64,000 bases of DNA from Methylobacter sp015476545 (GTDB lineage Bacteria; Pseudomonadota; Gammaproteobacteria; Methylococcales; Methylomonadaceae). Every line of letters begins with the position of its first letter. Position 1 is the first letter of the stretch. Shown here in pieces: positions 9,307 to 17,382 of the stretch. Location of the stretch: contig NZ_CP197401.1 in NCBI RefSeq assembly GCF_052162025.1, positions 1-64,000 on the forward strand, read 5' to 3'. The position numbers and the translations under genes were made by a program. The notes beneath the pieces were generated by a model that saw nothing but the letters and a program-made list of their open reading frames with translations, was not told where the DNA came from and searched no databases.

Positions 9307-9694
9307 GGTTCTGTTGCGTTAATTTTTTCTTTGACTATGGTTCGGTTATCTTCGCGGAGTTTTAGGCCGCTAATGAATAGAATTGTCCTGTGACAGATAG
9401 ATCTTGCCCATAGTCAGAAACCAGCTGGCCTTTTTTAACCCTATGCATCAGTTTAATGCCTTGCAAAATGATTCCGGCCGGACGAAAAGCTTTGAAGCCG
9501 AGCATTGATCGAATAATGCACTTGATGGCCCGATGGCCCTGCTCGACGAAATTGTTCAGATATTTGCTCTGATGAATTTCGATGGATTGACCGGTTTCTT
9601 CCTGGAGCGCCTGCTTGTCGCGATAAACAATGAGCACATAGCTTACCGAAACCGATGTCCCTTCCACTAACGCAGCAAAATCGTTTCTTGGCAT
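9307..9694 (-). pseudogene. IS6-family transposase remnant
   Basis: The minus-strand reading frame 9694-9362 encodes a C-terminal transposase piece with KYLNNFVEQGHRAIK, LGFKAFRPAGIIL and HRVKKGQL, the hallmark end of IS6/IS26-type DDE transposases (the catalytic Glu is in VEQ). The N-terminal DNA-binding domain and the two catalytic Asp are missing. At 9307 the sequence GGTTCTGTTGCGTTAA resembles an IS6-family terminal repeat, placing one element end there. The upstream part of the frame does not look like transposase and may be a fusion with older debris. Confidence 0.75.
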
Positions 9695-9952
9695 TTAATG
9701 ATCGAAATGTGCTTTCTAATGCTGATATCCTATTCAAGAAGCAAGCGGATGCTTATGCTGAATATGTAACATTCGCTGCCTAGCGCCGGTTATTGCTCGA
9801 GGCGGAAGGCGAGATTGATAACTTAATAGGCTGGAGGTAGTTGCTGCGGGTTATAATCTGGATTAGATCAGCATGTAGTCGATGGGACTATGGGCTGTAA
9901 TTTTCGGATATGAACCTTTTCCTTTCCCGTTGGAGCCGCTTCTGACTGAAAA
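9695..9952. other. Intergenic debris, no intact gene
   Basis: Between the IS6 remnant and lgt there is no intact gene. A plus-strand frame around 9660-9840 reads as a short peptide ending in AYAEYVTFAA and, after a stop, RRLLLEAEGEIDNL. It looks like a broken small gene but could not be assigned. Together with the IS remnant it marks this as a recombination-prone gap. Confidence 0.35.
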
Positions 9953-10024
9953 TTTTGTCATTAGCTTTGTCACGATTTCCGAAATTTGTCATTATTTGCG
10001 CCATTTTTAAAATTAGCTAAGTCA
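9953..10024. repeat. Cluster of TTTGTCA direct repeats upstream of lgt
   Basis: TTTGTCA occurs at 9954, 9966 and 9985, with a variant TAAGTCA at 10018, each in similar flanks (AGCTTTGTCACG, AGCTAAGTCACGG). The last copy lies about 55 bases before lgt. Such clustered short repeats can be transposase-binding sites at a transposon end or a regulator operator. Nothing nearby decides between them. Confidence 0.4.
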
Positions 10025-10080
10025 CGGATGACTTAAAATAAAGGCTTCCTTTTATAACTAACTACGACATTTAATAAATC

Positions 10081-10875
10081 ATGCTGACTTATCCGAATAT
10101 CGATCCGATCGCCATCAGTATCGGCCCTTTGAAAGTTCACTGGTACGGCCTGATGTATCTGCTAGGCTTTGCCGCCGTCTGGGTGCTGGGCAAAAAAAGA
10201 GCCGAAAAGCCGTGGTCGCCGATCAGGCCCGAGGCGATAGAAGACCTGGTGACCTACGGCGCCCTGGGCGTGATTCTGGGCGGCAGAATCGGCTATATCC
10301 TATTCTACAACTTCGGCGAGTTTCTCAATAACCCGCTGATTCTGTTCAAGATTTGGCAGGGCGGCATGTCGTTCCACGGCGGCATGCTGGGCGTATTTAT
10401 CGCGATGTGGCTGTTCGGCAGGAAACAGCACTGCACAATGCTGCAACTGACCGATATCATCGCGCCGCTTGCCCCTATCGGCCTGGGCGCCGGTCGTATC
10501 GGCAACTTCATCAACTCGGAACTGTGGGGCCGGACCACCGATGTGCCCTGGGGCATGGTGTTCCCGAACGGCGGGCCGCTGCCGCGGCACCCTTCGCAAT
10601 TGTACGAAGCCTTTCTGGAAGGCGTCGTATTATTCGCGATTCTGTGGATTTACACTAGCAAGCCCCGGCCGACCATGGCCGCGACCGGGCTGGCTGTCAT
10701 GCTGTACGGCTGCTTCCGGTTTTTTGTCGAGTTTTTCAGAATGCCTGATGCGCATATCGGCTATCTGGCCCTGGACTGGGTTACGATGGGGCAGATCCTG
10801 TCCACGCCCATGATCATCATCGGCGGCTTGATGTTTTATTTTGCCCATAAGAAAGTCCATGCAACAGTATCTTGA
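10081..10875 (+). CDS. lgt: Prolipoprotein diacylglyceryl transferase
   Basis: Lgt is the inner-membrane enzyme that transfers diacylglycerol from phosphatidylglycerol to the lipobox cysteine of prolipoproteins. The 264-residue protein is strongly hydrophobic, with about seven membrane segments. It shows the family motif GRIGNFINSELWGR in the middle, HGGMLG before it, and the early HWYGLMYLLGF. It is somewhat shorter than the E. coli enzyme (291). The start ATG at 10081 gives the usual N-terminus. It overlaps thyA by 17 bases, repeating the lgt-thyA pairing known from enterobacteria and implying co-transcription. Confidence 0.97.
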   Translation: MLTYPNIDPIAISIGPLKVHWYGLMYLLGFAAVWVLGKKRAEKPWSPIRPEAIEDLVTYGALGVILGGRIGYILFYNFGEFLNNPLILFKIWQGGMSFHGGMLGVFIAMWLFGRKQHCTMLQLTDIIAPLAPIGLGAGRIGNFINSELWGRTTDVPWGMVFPNGGPLPRHPSQLYEAFLEGVVLFAILWIYTSKPRPTMAATGLAVMLYGCFRFFVEFFRMPDAHIGYLALDWVTMGQILSTPMIIIGGLMFYFAHKKVHATVS

Positions 10876-11692
10876 TCTGCTCGATAAAATTCTGAAGGAA
10901 GGAAACCTGAAAGGCGACAGAACGGGCAGCGGCACATTGTCGATTTTCGGCCATCAGATGCGTTTTGCTCTGGATCAGGGCTTTCCGTTGGTCACGACTA
11001 AAAAAGTCCATCTGAAATCGATTATCCATGAATTGCTGTGGTTTCTGAGAGGCGATACGAATCTGGCTTATCTGCATCAGCATAAAGTCAGCATCTGGGA
11101 TGAATGGGCCGACGAGCAGGGCGAATTGGGGCCTGTGTACGGACGGCAATGGCGCTCGTGGCCGACGCCTGATGGCCGGCATATAGACCAGATCCAGCAG
11201 GTTGTAGATCAACTGAAAGAGACGCCGAACAGCCGGCGCATCATCGTTTCGGCCTGGAATGTGGCCGAACTGCCCGATGAGCGCATCAGCCCGCAGCAGA
11301 ATGTTGCGCAGGGCAAGATGGCTCTGGCGCCCTGCCATGCGTTTTTTCAGTTCTATGTGGCTGACGGCAGGCTGTCTTGCCAGCTCTACCAGCGCAGCTG
11401 CGACACGTTCCTGGGAGTGCCCTTCAATATCGCCAGTTATGCGTTATTGACGCATATGGTGGCTCAGCAGAGCGATTTGGCGGTCGGCGATTTTATCTGG
11501 ACCGGTGGTGACGTGCATTTGTACCTGAACCATCAGGAACAGGCCAAACTGCAACTGACGCGTCAGCCCTATGCATTGCCGACGTTGAAAATAAAGCACA
11601 GGCCGGCATCGATATTCGATTATCAGTATGATGATTTCGAGATTGCTGATTATCAGGCGCATGAGGCTATCAGAGCGCCGATTTCTGTTTAG
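10859..11692 (+). CDS. thyA: Thymidylate synthase
   Basis: ThyA makes dTMP from dUMP using methylenetetrahydrofolate, which is oxidised to dihydrofolate; folA a few genes on regenerates it. The ATG at 10859 gives MQQYLDLLDKIL, matching the family N-terminus, so this start is preferred over 10841. At 277 residues it is slightly longer than the E. coli enzyme (264). Visible motifs are DRTGSGTLSIFGHQMRF, the catalytic Cys in LAPCHAFFQF near residue 159, QRSCDTFLGVPFNIASYA, and a HLYLNH segment. The start lies inside the end of lgt. Confidence 0.97.
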   Translation: MQQYLDLLDKILKEGNLKGDRTGSGTLSIFGHQMRFALDQGFPLVTTKKVHLKSIIHELLWFLRGDTNLAYLHQHKVSIWDEWADEQGELGPVYGRQWRSWPTPDGRHIDQIQQVVDQLKETPNSRRIIVSAWNVAELPDERISPQQNVAQGKMALAPCHAFFQFYVADGRLSCQLYQRSCDTFLGVPFNIASYALLTHMVAQQSDLAVGDFIWTGGDVHLYLNHQEQAKLQLTRQPYALPTLKIKHRPASIFDYQYDDFEIADYQAHEAIRAPISV

Positions 11693-11924
11693 CTGGGAAA
11701 GGGTGAATGATTATAGATGCAATGATTGAAGCTTAATAGTTAATGTGTTTAAGTAATTTGAGGATTACAAATTAGGAAGCTTGTGCTTTAAGTTATTATT
11801 TTTAAAATTAATAAATATTAAATAGCTTAAATATTTAACTAATTTTCAATGTAACTTATAAACAACTGGTAATATTAAATGGTCCTCTGATTATTTTTAC
11901 AAATAAACAGGGTTATAAAAAGAA

Positions 11925-11985
11925 AGTCGGTTACTCGCAATAACCGACTCTCATAAAGGGCCCGTCAATTAGAAGTTAATGACGG
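11925..11985 (+). promoter_or_regulatory. Structured leader before a small membrane-protein gene
   Basis: A perfect 9-bp stem (AGTCGGTTA at 11925-11933 with TAACCGACT at 11941-11949) is followed by a second arm pair, CCGTCA at 11962 with TGACGG at 11980-11985. Both precede the small open reading frame at 12017. They may be a structured 5' leader, or the first may be a terminator for an upstream transcript. The rest of 11693-12016 is AT-rich, with no other recognisable gene. Confidence 0.4.
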
Positions 11986-12016
11986 ATTATTAACCAGCAA
12001 ATAAGGAGATTCCTTA

Positions 12017-12145
12017 GTGCTAAGTATTTTGAAGAAAATACTGATTGCTAGTCCAAGCGATAAAATGGCCATCATCGCAATGATGGGGCTGTTAGTCGCA
12101 ATTTTGGCTTTAGTTCTCAGTTTAAAAATTAGCAAATTTTTATAA
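12017..12145 (+). CDS. Predicted 42-residue single-pass membrane protein
   Basis: A GTG start at 12017 is preceded by AAGGAG at a good distance (8 bases between). It opens a 42-codon frame ending TAA at 12143-12145. The peptide has a short amphipathic or charged N-terminus (ILKKILIASPSDK), one hydrophobic stretch of about 20 residues (MAIIAMMGLLVAILALVL) and a short basic tail. A convincing intrinsic terminator follows 7 bases later, and a structured leader precedes it, so the unit looks like a stand-alone small gene. No family was recognised. Too short for standard gene calling, it could be missed; it could also be a chance frame, but the ribosome-binding site and terminator argue against that. 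Confidence 0.6.
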   Translation: MLSILKKILIASPSDKMAIIAMMGLLVAILALVLSLKISKFL

Positions 12146-12152
12146 CACTTTG

Positions 12153-12185
12153 CCTCCCTGTGTGAGTAGCATAGGGAGGTTTTTT
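12153..12185 (+). terminator. Intrinsic terminator after the small membrane-protein gene
   Basis: CCTCCCT at 12153-12159 pairs with AGGGAGG at 12173-12179, followed directly by six T. This is a textbook Rho-independent terminator. The stretch 12186-12338 beyond it holds no recognised feature. Confidence 0.8.
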
Positions 12186-12338
12186 GAAGTGTACCTTCAA
12201 TATCAAAAATATTTAGGTACAAACAAATGCATGAAGCTACACTAAAGTAATTTTTTTTTCAATAGATTTTTCTGTACACGTTAAAGCCCAGAATTTTTGA
12301 AGCCCTAACGTTAAGTTTACTAAAGCTTCAATCCAGCC

Positions 12339-13355
12339 TTACACATGCTCGCAGGCCACATCGCGATCGATAAAGTCCATAATCTGCCGTTCGTCGCTGA
12401 AATTGCCGTAGGCCAGCAGCAGTTTCACATAGGCCGTTTCCAGCGACATGTTCCAGATCATTTCCGCGCCTTCCTGCAGCAATTCGCGCGTGCTTTCGTA
12501 AGCGTTGTCGGATTTGACCGCCGGGGCCAGATAGACTTTGATGCCGCGCTCCCGGCATTGTCTGATGAAGGTCAGCAGCGAGAACTGATCGCCCCATTGC
12601 GCCGAGGAACAGGCCGTGCCGGAATGGTATAAATCGTGCAGCACCACATCGACCGCATCCAGATTGATGTAGCGGTAATCCAGCCCCGGATACGGCCTGA
12701 TCAGCAGGACACGCTTGGTGAAATCGGCTTTCAACGGCACAGGCTGGCGTAATTTCTGCGTATCGATAAAGCCGTTTTGCGTGAAAGCGCCGTTGACGAA
12801 CCGGCAATGGCTTTTGCCCTGCACGCTCATGAAATCGCCGCCCAGTTGCAGCGACGACGCCAGGCGCGTGCCCCGGTGCAGTTGCGTGGTCTGGTTGCGG
12901 TTGGTGTAAGGGACAAAAACGCCGGCTCCGCGTCCTTGCAGGATATACTCAACGGCGCAGATGAAATTGGGCAGGCCGTTGGCGTGAGGGTCATCCAGCG
13001 GGCTGTCGCTGGAAACGAGCAGAATCGGAATGTCCAGCGCATTGAAATACAAGCCGAGCGCCGATGCCGTGAAAGCCAGCGTATCGGTGCCGTGCGTGAT
13101 GATGACGCCGTCGTAGCGGTCAATATCTTGAGCCTCAATGACGGCGATCAGCTTTTCCCAGACCACCGGCGCTAGGTTCTCGCTCAGGATCTGCATGGGC
13201 TGGACGCTGTGGAAACTGATCTGTTCACGGCTGGCGTGGTGCTGCTGAAACAACTGGATCAATTTGTACGGCGCCGCATCGGAGGTGTTGATGGTGCCCC
13301 CGACCGCCGTGGAGCCGATGGTTCCGCCTGTGAATACAACCAGAATATTTTTCAT
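12339..13355 (-). CDS. L-asparaginase-family amidohydrolase
   Basis: The 338-residue protein belongs to the bacterial-type asparaginase/glutaminase fold, hydrolysing L-asparagine to aspartate and ammonia. The first catalytic threonine motif is FTGGTIGST near the N-terminus and the second is ITHGTDTLAFTA near residue 90. Without a signal peptide it should be cytoplasmic (type I-like). The substrate of close family members varies, so the exact specificity is not certain. It is transcribed away from folA, with a short divergent spacer of about 60 bases. Confidence 0.88.
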   Translation of the reverse strand: MKNILVVFTGGTIGSTAVGGTINTSDAAPYKLIQLFQQHHASREQISFHSVQPMQILSENLAPVVWEKLIAVIEAQDIDRYDGVIITHGTDTLAFTASALGLYFNALDIPILLVSSDSPLDDPHANGLPNFICAVEYILQGRGAGVFVPYTNRNQTTQLHRGTRLASSLQLGGDFMSVQGKSHCRFVNGAFTQNGFIDTQKLRQPVPLKADFTKRVLLIRPYPGLDYRYINLDAVDVVLHDLYHSGTACSSAQWGDQFSLLTFIRQCRERGIKVYLAPAVKSDNAYESTRELLQEGAEMIWNMSLETAYVKLLLAYGNFSDERQIMDFIDRDVACEHV

Positions 13356-13417
13356 AGTATGATGCAGTGTTTTATTAATAATACCTTAAAGAATATCAAA
13401 GCGATTTGCGCATTCAA

Positions 13418-13912
13418 ATGAAAATATCACTTATCGTCGCGATGGCGAGCAACCGCGTCATCGGCATCAATAATCAACTGCCGTGGCACCTGTCGGCCGA
13501 TCTTAAACGCTTCAGGCAAATTACCATGGGGTCGCCTATTGTGATGGGCAGGAAAACCTACGAATCGATAGGCAGACCCTTGCCCGGCCGCACGAACGTG
13601 ATCATCAGCAGGGACCCCTTCTATAAACAGGAAGGCTGCCTGGTTTTCAACGATATTGAAACAGCGATAGAAAGTTGCGGTCAAAAGTTCCAGGAGATTT
13701 TTGTAATCGGCGGCTCGGAGCTTTATAAAGCGATGCTATCGAGGGCCGATGCGCTTTATGTGACCTTGATCAATAAAGAATTTTCAGGCGATGCTTTTTT
13801 CCCGGAAATCGATGCCCGGCATTGGACTGAGGTGTCGCGCGAGGATATTGACAACGATCCCGATGCCGGGTTCAGCTACAGTTTTATAAAATACGAAAAA
13901 TCAATAACTTGA
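13418..13912 (+). CDS. folA: Dihydrofolate reductase
   Basis: DHFR reduces dihydrofolate to tetrahydrofolate with NADPH, closing the cycle with ThyA. The ATG at 13418 gives MKISLIVAMASNRVIG, the usual N-terminus, so it is preferred over the upstream TTG at 13406. The 164 residues match family size. Visible motifs are the Met20-loop NNQLPWHLSADLKRF, the NADPH-binding GRKTYESIGRPLPGR, and the IFVIGGSELY segment. The next gene starts 82 bases later. Confidence 0.97.
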   Translation: MKISLIVAMASNRVIGINNQLPWHLSADLKRFRQITMGSPIVMGRKTYESIGRPLPGRTNVIISRDPFYKQEGCLVFNDIETAIESCGQKFQEIFVIGGSELYKAMLSRADALYVTLINKEFSGDAFFPEIDARHWTEVSREDIDNDPDAGFSYSFIKYEKSIT

Positions 13913-13994
13913 ATTAATGCTGATAGCGAGGCGGGATTAAAGGGCATAGGCTGGTCTGTTAACCAAATACTATCAGGTATAAGGAAGGGTAAAA

Positions 13995-15719
13995 ATGACT
14001 CACTCAATCAATTACGGCAGACGTCAGTTTTTACAGTATTCCGCTTTCGGTGCAGCGGCCGCGATGTTTCCCGAACTGCTGCTGGCCAATCCCAAGTCGG
14101 CAAGAAGCAGCCCGACGCCGGGCTTTAAGCCCGATGTAGAAATTGAATTCTCGGCGCGCGAAGTGTTCGTGCCTATTCTGAACAACGGCTCTAAAACCAA
14201 GGTACAGAAATACTTCGCAAAATTATTGAAAGGCCCTGAAAACACGGTGCAGTCGTTCGAAGACAACTATTTGGGACCGACTCTCAGTTTTGCCAAAGGC
14301 CAGAAAGTCAGAATTTACTTCGACAATAATCTGTTCGAGCATTCGATCATGCACTGGCATGGCCTGCATGTGCCGCAGAAAAGCGACGGCCATCCGATGT
14401 ATTCGATCGAGCCCGGTGAACGTTTTGTCTATGAATATGAAGTCCTGAACAACGCCGGCACCAGTTTTTATCATTCGCATGCGCATAATTTGACAGGCAC
14501 GCAGGTTTATTTCGGGCTCGCCGGTTTGCTGAAAGTGACCGATGAGGAGGAAAAAAAGCTGGGCCTGCCGACCGGCGAATATGATCTGCCGCTGGTCATC
14601 CAGGACAAGCAATTCAATAGAAACGGCCAGCTGCAGTACGTGCGCGGCATGCACGACCGCATGATGGGCTTTTTGGGCGATACGATTCTGGTCAACGGCA
14701 AGCCCAATGCCGAGTTTGCCGTCAAGTCGCGCGCTTATAGGTTCCGGGCGCTGAATGGTTCGACATCGCGCATCTACAAGCTGGGCTGGGACGACGGTAC
14801 GCCGCTGACGGCGATCGGGACCGATGTCAGTCTGCTGGAAAAGCCGGAAACCAAACCCTATGTCATGCTCGCCCCGGGCGACCGGATCGATTTATGGCTG
14901 GATTTCAGCGGCCGTCCGGTTGGCTCGAAACTCGCCATGTACAGCCTGCCTTTCAGCGGTACTATGCCGCCCATGTTTGAGCGCATGCAACGTATGCGCG
15001 GAGGCGGTCAAGGCGGCAGGGGCATGATGGGCGGCATGGGCATGATGTCGGGCGGCTTAGGGCAAGGTGAGAAATTTCCGATTGCGATATTCCATGTCAC
15101 CGAAAAAGTCGGCGACTCTCCCAAACTGCCGGTGCAATTAGTGCGCCGTCAGCGGCTGACCGAAAAAGATGTCGATAACGCCGATAACCCGCTGCCGATT
15201 GCGATTACCGAGAGGCATATGAGGCCGCTGGTGAACGGGCGGCCTTTCTCGCTGGACGAGGTCATGGAGATTGAGAAGGTCAAGCTGGGCTCGATCAAGA
15301 AAATCAAGATTTTTCATCCTCATGAGGCGCATGAGATGGCTGAGCAGGCAAACAACCACGACATGGGGGGCATGCACCACGGCGGCATGGGCGGTAGAGG
15401 TGGAGGCATGGGCATGATGGATGAGATGGGCGGCGGCATGATGGGGGGCATGATGATGGCGATGGCGCATCCGATTCATCTGCACGGCCAGCAATTCCAG
15501 GTGCTGTCGCGCAAAGAAGGGCATGTCGACAGGGAAGACTACGAGACCGTCAGGCACGGGTTTGTCGACTCCGGCTTGAAAGATACGGTGCTGGTCATGC
15601 CCGGGGAAGAAGTCGAAATCATCAAGCCGTTTCAGGATTTCAAAGGCTTGTATCTTTATCACTGCCACAACCTGGAACATGAGGATCTGGGCATGATGAG
15701 GAACTTTTACGTGTACTGA
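13995..15719 (+). CDS. Tat-exported multicopper oxidase with Met-rich inserts
   Basis: This 574-residue laccase/CueO-like protein begins with a twin-arginine signal (GRRQFLQYSAFGAAAAM), so it should be exported folded to the periplasm. Copper-ligand motifs appear in order: HWHGLH near residue 120, HSHAH near 160, HPIHLHGQQF near 491 and HCHNLEHEDLGMM near 556. Together these make type 1, 2 and 3 copper sites. Two Met/Gly/His-rich segments, about residues 335-355 and 455-490, are like the copper-binding insert of CueO but are duplicated here. A role in periplasmic copper detoxification or oxidation is likely, which would suit a copper-demanding methanotroph. RBS AAGGAAGG lies just upstream. 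Confidence 0.9.
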   Translation: MTHSINYGRRQFLQYSAFGAAAAMFPELLLANPKSARSSPTPGFKPDVEIEFSAREVFVPILNNGSKTKVQKYFAKLLKGPENTVQSFEDNYLGPTLSFAKGQKVRIYFDNNLFEHSIMHWHGLHVPQKSDGHPMYSIEPGERFVYEYEVLNNAGTSFYHSHAHNLTGTQVYFGLAGLLKVTDEEEKKLGLPTGEYDLPLVIQDKQFNRNGQLQYVRGMHDRMMGFLGDTILVNGKPNAEFAVKSRAYRFRALNGSTSRIYKLGWDDGTPLTAIGTDVSLLEKPETKPYVMLAPGDRIDLWLDFSGRPVGSKLAMYSLPFSGTMPPMFERMQRMRGGGQGGRGMMGGMGMMSGGLGQGEKFPIAIFHVTEKVGDSPKLPVQLVRRQRLTEKDVDNADNPLPIAITERHMRPLVNGRPFSLDEVMEIEKVKLGSIKKIKIFHPHEAHEMAEQANNHDMGGMHHGGMGGRGGGMGMMDEMGGGMMGGMMMAMAHPIHLHGQQFQVLSRKEGHVDREDYETVRHGFVDSGLKDTVLVMPGEEVEIIKPFQDFKGLYLYHCHNLEHEDLGMMRNFYVY

Positions 15720-15778
15720 CAGCCGCGGTGGGAACGATGCCCTCCGCGAGACTTGCCGATGAAATCAGTGCTTATGTA

Positions 15779-15815
15779 GGGGCGAATTCACTTGTGCCCT
15801 TTGGGTATTCGCCCC
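15779..15815. repeat. Short inverted repeat, GGGGCGAAT type
   Basis: GGGGCGAAT at 15779-15787 pairs with ATTCGCCCC at 15807-15815. It lies between the convergent multicopper oxidase and apaH genes, where it could end both transcripts. The style is that of dispersed intergenic repeats. Confidence 0.55.
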
Positions 15816-15863
15816 CACACCTTGTCGCTCGTCAAGATTCGGAAAGTGATTTCTCGCCCTATC

Positions 15864-16691
15864 CTAAACCTTGCCAGGCTTCCTGGCGCCGGGGCAGTCA
15901 ATGCTGAAACGCTGCACCTGCTCGCCCAGCTTCAATGCGGTCAGCTGACCGCCCCAAAGACAGCCGGTATCGATGGCATAGCAGTTATAGCCTTCATAGT
16001 AGCCCAACGTGGACCAGTGGCCGAAGATGATGCGCAGGTTGGCGTTTTTGCGTTTGGGCACCTGGAACCAGGGCATCAGTTTTTCAGGCTGGGAGCCCAA
16101 AGGCCCGCTATTGATGAGATCGAGCCGCCCGTAAGCATCGCAATAACGCATGCGCGTGAAGCAATTGAGGATAAACCGCAGTTTGGCCATGCCGGTCAGC
16201 GTGGGCGACCAGATGTCGGGCTTGTTGCCGTACATGTGCGTCAGCAGCCGCTGATAATCGGGGCCTCTCAGCGCTCTCTCGGCAAATAAGGCCATTTTCC
16301 GGGTCTTGTTGAAGTCCCATTGCGGCGGCAGGCCGGCATGCAGCAGGCAGAAATCGTCGTTGTAATGAAACAGCGGGCGGTGCCTGAGCCAATCGAGCAA
16401 TTCATCGCGGTCCGGCGCCTTCAAAACCGGCGCCAGCGTGTCGTGCTTGCCGGCCTGTTCCGGCAAGCAGGCCGCGGCCAGCAAATGCAGATCATGATTG
16501 CCAAGCACGGTCACGGCGGCATCACCCAGGGCTTTGACAAACCGCAGCGTTTCCAGCGACTTAGGTCCGCGGTTGACCAGATCGCCGGCGAACCAGAGCT
16601 GGTCCGTGTTCTCGTTGAAATTGATTGTATCCAGCAGCCGCAATAGCTCATCATGGCAGCCCTGGATATCGCCGATGGCATAGATAGACAT
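15864..16691 (-). CDS. apaH: Bis(5'-nucleosyl)-tetraphosphatase, symmetrical
   Basis: ApaH splits diadenosine tetraphosphate into two ADP and also decaps Np4-capped RNA. It is a metallophosphatase: GDIQGC near the N-terminus, GDLVNRGP, GNHDLH, and the later LLHAGLPP and GHWS supply the metal ligands. The start at 16691 gives MSIYAIGDIQGC and 275 residues (E. coli 280). The longer frame to 16763 would add an unlikely extension over the apaG end. apaG lies 4 bases upstream in the same direction, the usual apaG-apaH pair. Confidence 0.96.
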   Translation of the reverse strand: MSIYAIGDIQGCHDELLRLLDTINFNENTDQLWFAGDLVNRGPKSLETLRFVKALGDAAVTVLGNHDLHLLAAACLPEQAGKHDTLAPVLKAPDRDELLDWLRHRPLFHYNDDFCLLHAGLPPQWDFNKTRKMALFAERALRGPDYQRLLTHMYGNKPDIWSPTLTGMAKLRFILNCFTRMRYCDAYGRLDLINSGPLGSQPEKLMPWFQVPKRKNANLRIIFGHWSTLGYYEGYNCYAIDTGCLWGGQLTALKLGEQVQRFSIDCPGARKPGKV

Positions 16692-16695
16692 TTTA

Positions 16696-17073
16696 TTAAT
16701 GCAGGGTCCTGGGGATTGATAGTGTGAATCGAGGAATATAGGCATTGAAATCATTGCCGTCATCGGAATGCATCGTGTAATTGCCCTGCATCGTGCCGAC
16801 CGGCGTCGCTATCATGGCGCCGCTGGTGTAGCTGTAGGTTTCGCCGGGCCTGATGTAAGGCTGTTCGCCGACCACGCCGTCGCCCCTGACTTCCTGGACC
16901 TTGCCGTTGGCATCGGTAATCAGCCAGTGGCGCGTCAGCAGCCTGGCAGGGACTTCGCCGGCATTGGTAATGGTGATCGTGTAGGCGAAAACATAGCGGT
17001 TCTCATCAGGAGAAGATTGCGCTTCCACGAAACGCGGCTTGGCTTCAACTAATATTTTGTTTTTTTCGCTCAT
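16696..17073 (-). CDS. apaG: ApaG domain protein
   Basis: ApaG is a small fibronectin-III-like protein of unclear biochemical role, usually encoded beside apaH; magnesium/cobalt homeostasis phenotypes are reported for the family. The start at 17073 (MSEKNKILVEAKPRF) gives 125 residues, the family length. Visible conserved parts are RYVFAYTITITN, RHWLITDANG, GEQPYIRPGE and GTMQGNY. A longer frame begins at 17136 but lacks homology in its added part. It is divergent from the small secreted protein gene at 17146. Confidence 0.96.
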   Translation of the reverse strand: MSEKNKILVEAKPRFVEAQSSPDENRYVFAYTITITNAGEVPARLLTRHWLITDANGKVQEVRGDGVVGEQPYIRPGETYSYTSGAMIATPVGTMQGNYTMHSDDGNDFNAYIPRFTLSIPRTLH

Positions 17074-17145
17074 TATTAGATGATATAAATTGATAATGGG
17101 GTTATTTGATCGTAACTTACCGCCAAACGCAAGCACCTGTTCCGC

Positions 17146-17367
17146 ATGAAACGCAAAGCCGGCTTTTTTATTCTATCGTTCGCATTGTCCGGCATGGCTT
17201 ACGCGCAAGATAGCAAAGAACTGTCCGCGGCGGCGATGTCTGCGGCCGATAAGCAAAACGTCATGGCCGGCCAGAAAACTACCCACGAAATCATTTTCAA
17301 GCTTCTGCAAGAGGATAGCCTGTCCATCGGGATGCCGGTAAACCGGAGCAGAAGCAATAATTACTAG
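17146..17367 (+). CDS. Small exported protein of unknown function
   Basis: The 73-residue product has a clear Sec signal peptide (MKRKAGFFILSFALSGMAYA, cut after AYA). The short mature part of about 53 residues is Ala/Ser/Lys-rich and likely helical. No domain was recognised. It ends 15 bases before mpl, so it may be the first gene of a unit with mpl, and it is divergent from apaG. It could be a lineage-specific periplasmic peptide. Confidence 0.65.
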   Translation: MKRKAGFFILSFALSGMAYAQDSKELSAAAMSAADKQNVMAGQKTTHEIIFKLLQEDSLSIGMPVNRSRSNNY

Positions 17368-17382
17368 CTATAGGATAAGACA

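Noticed and set aside
12777..13175. 132-residue plus-strand frame over the asparaginase gene
   Set aside because: Antisense shadow of a well-supported gene, without motif or ribosome-binding site.
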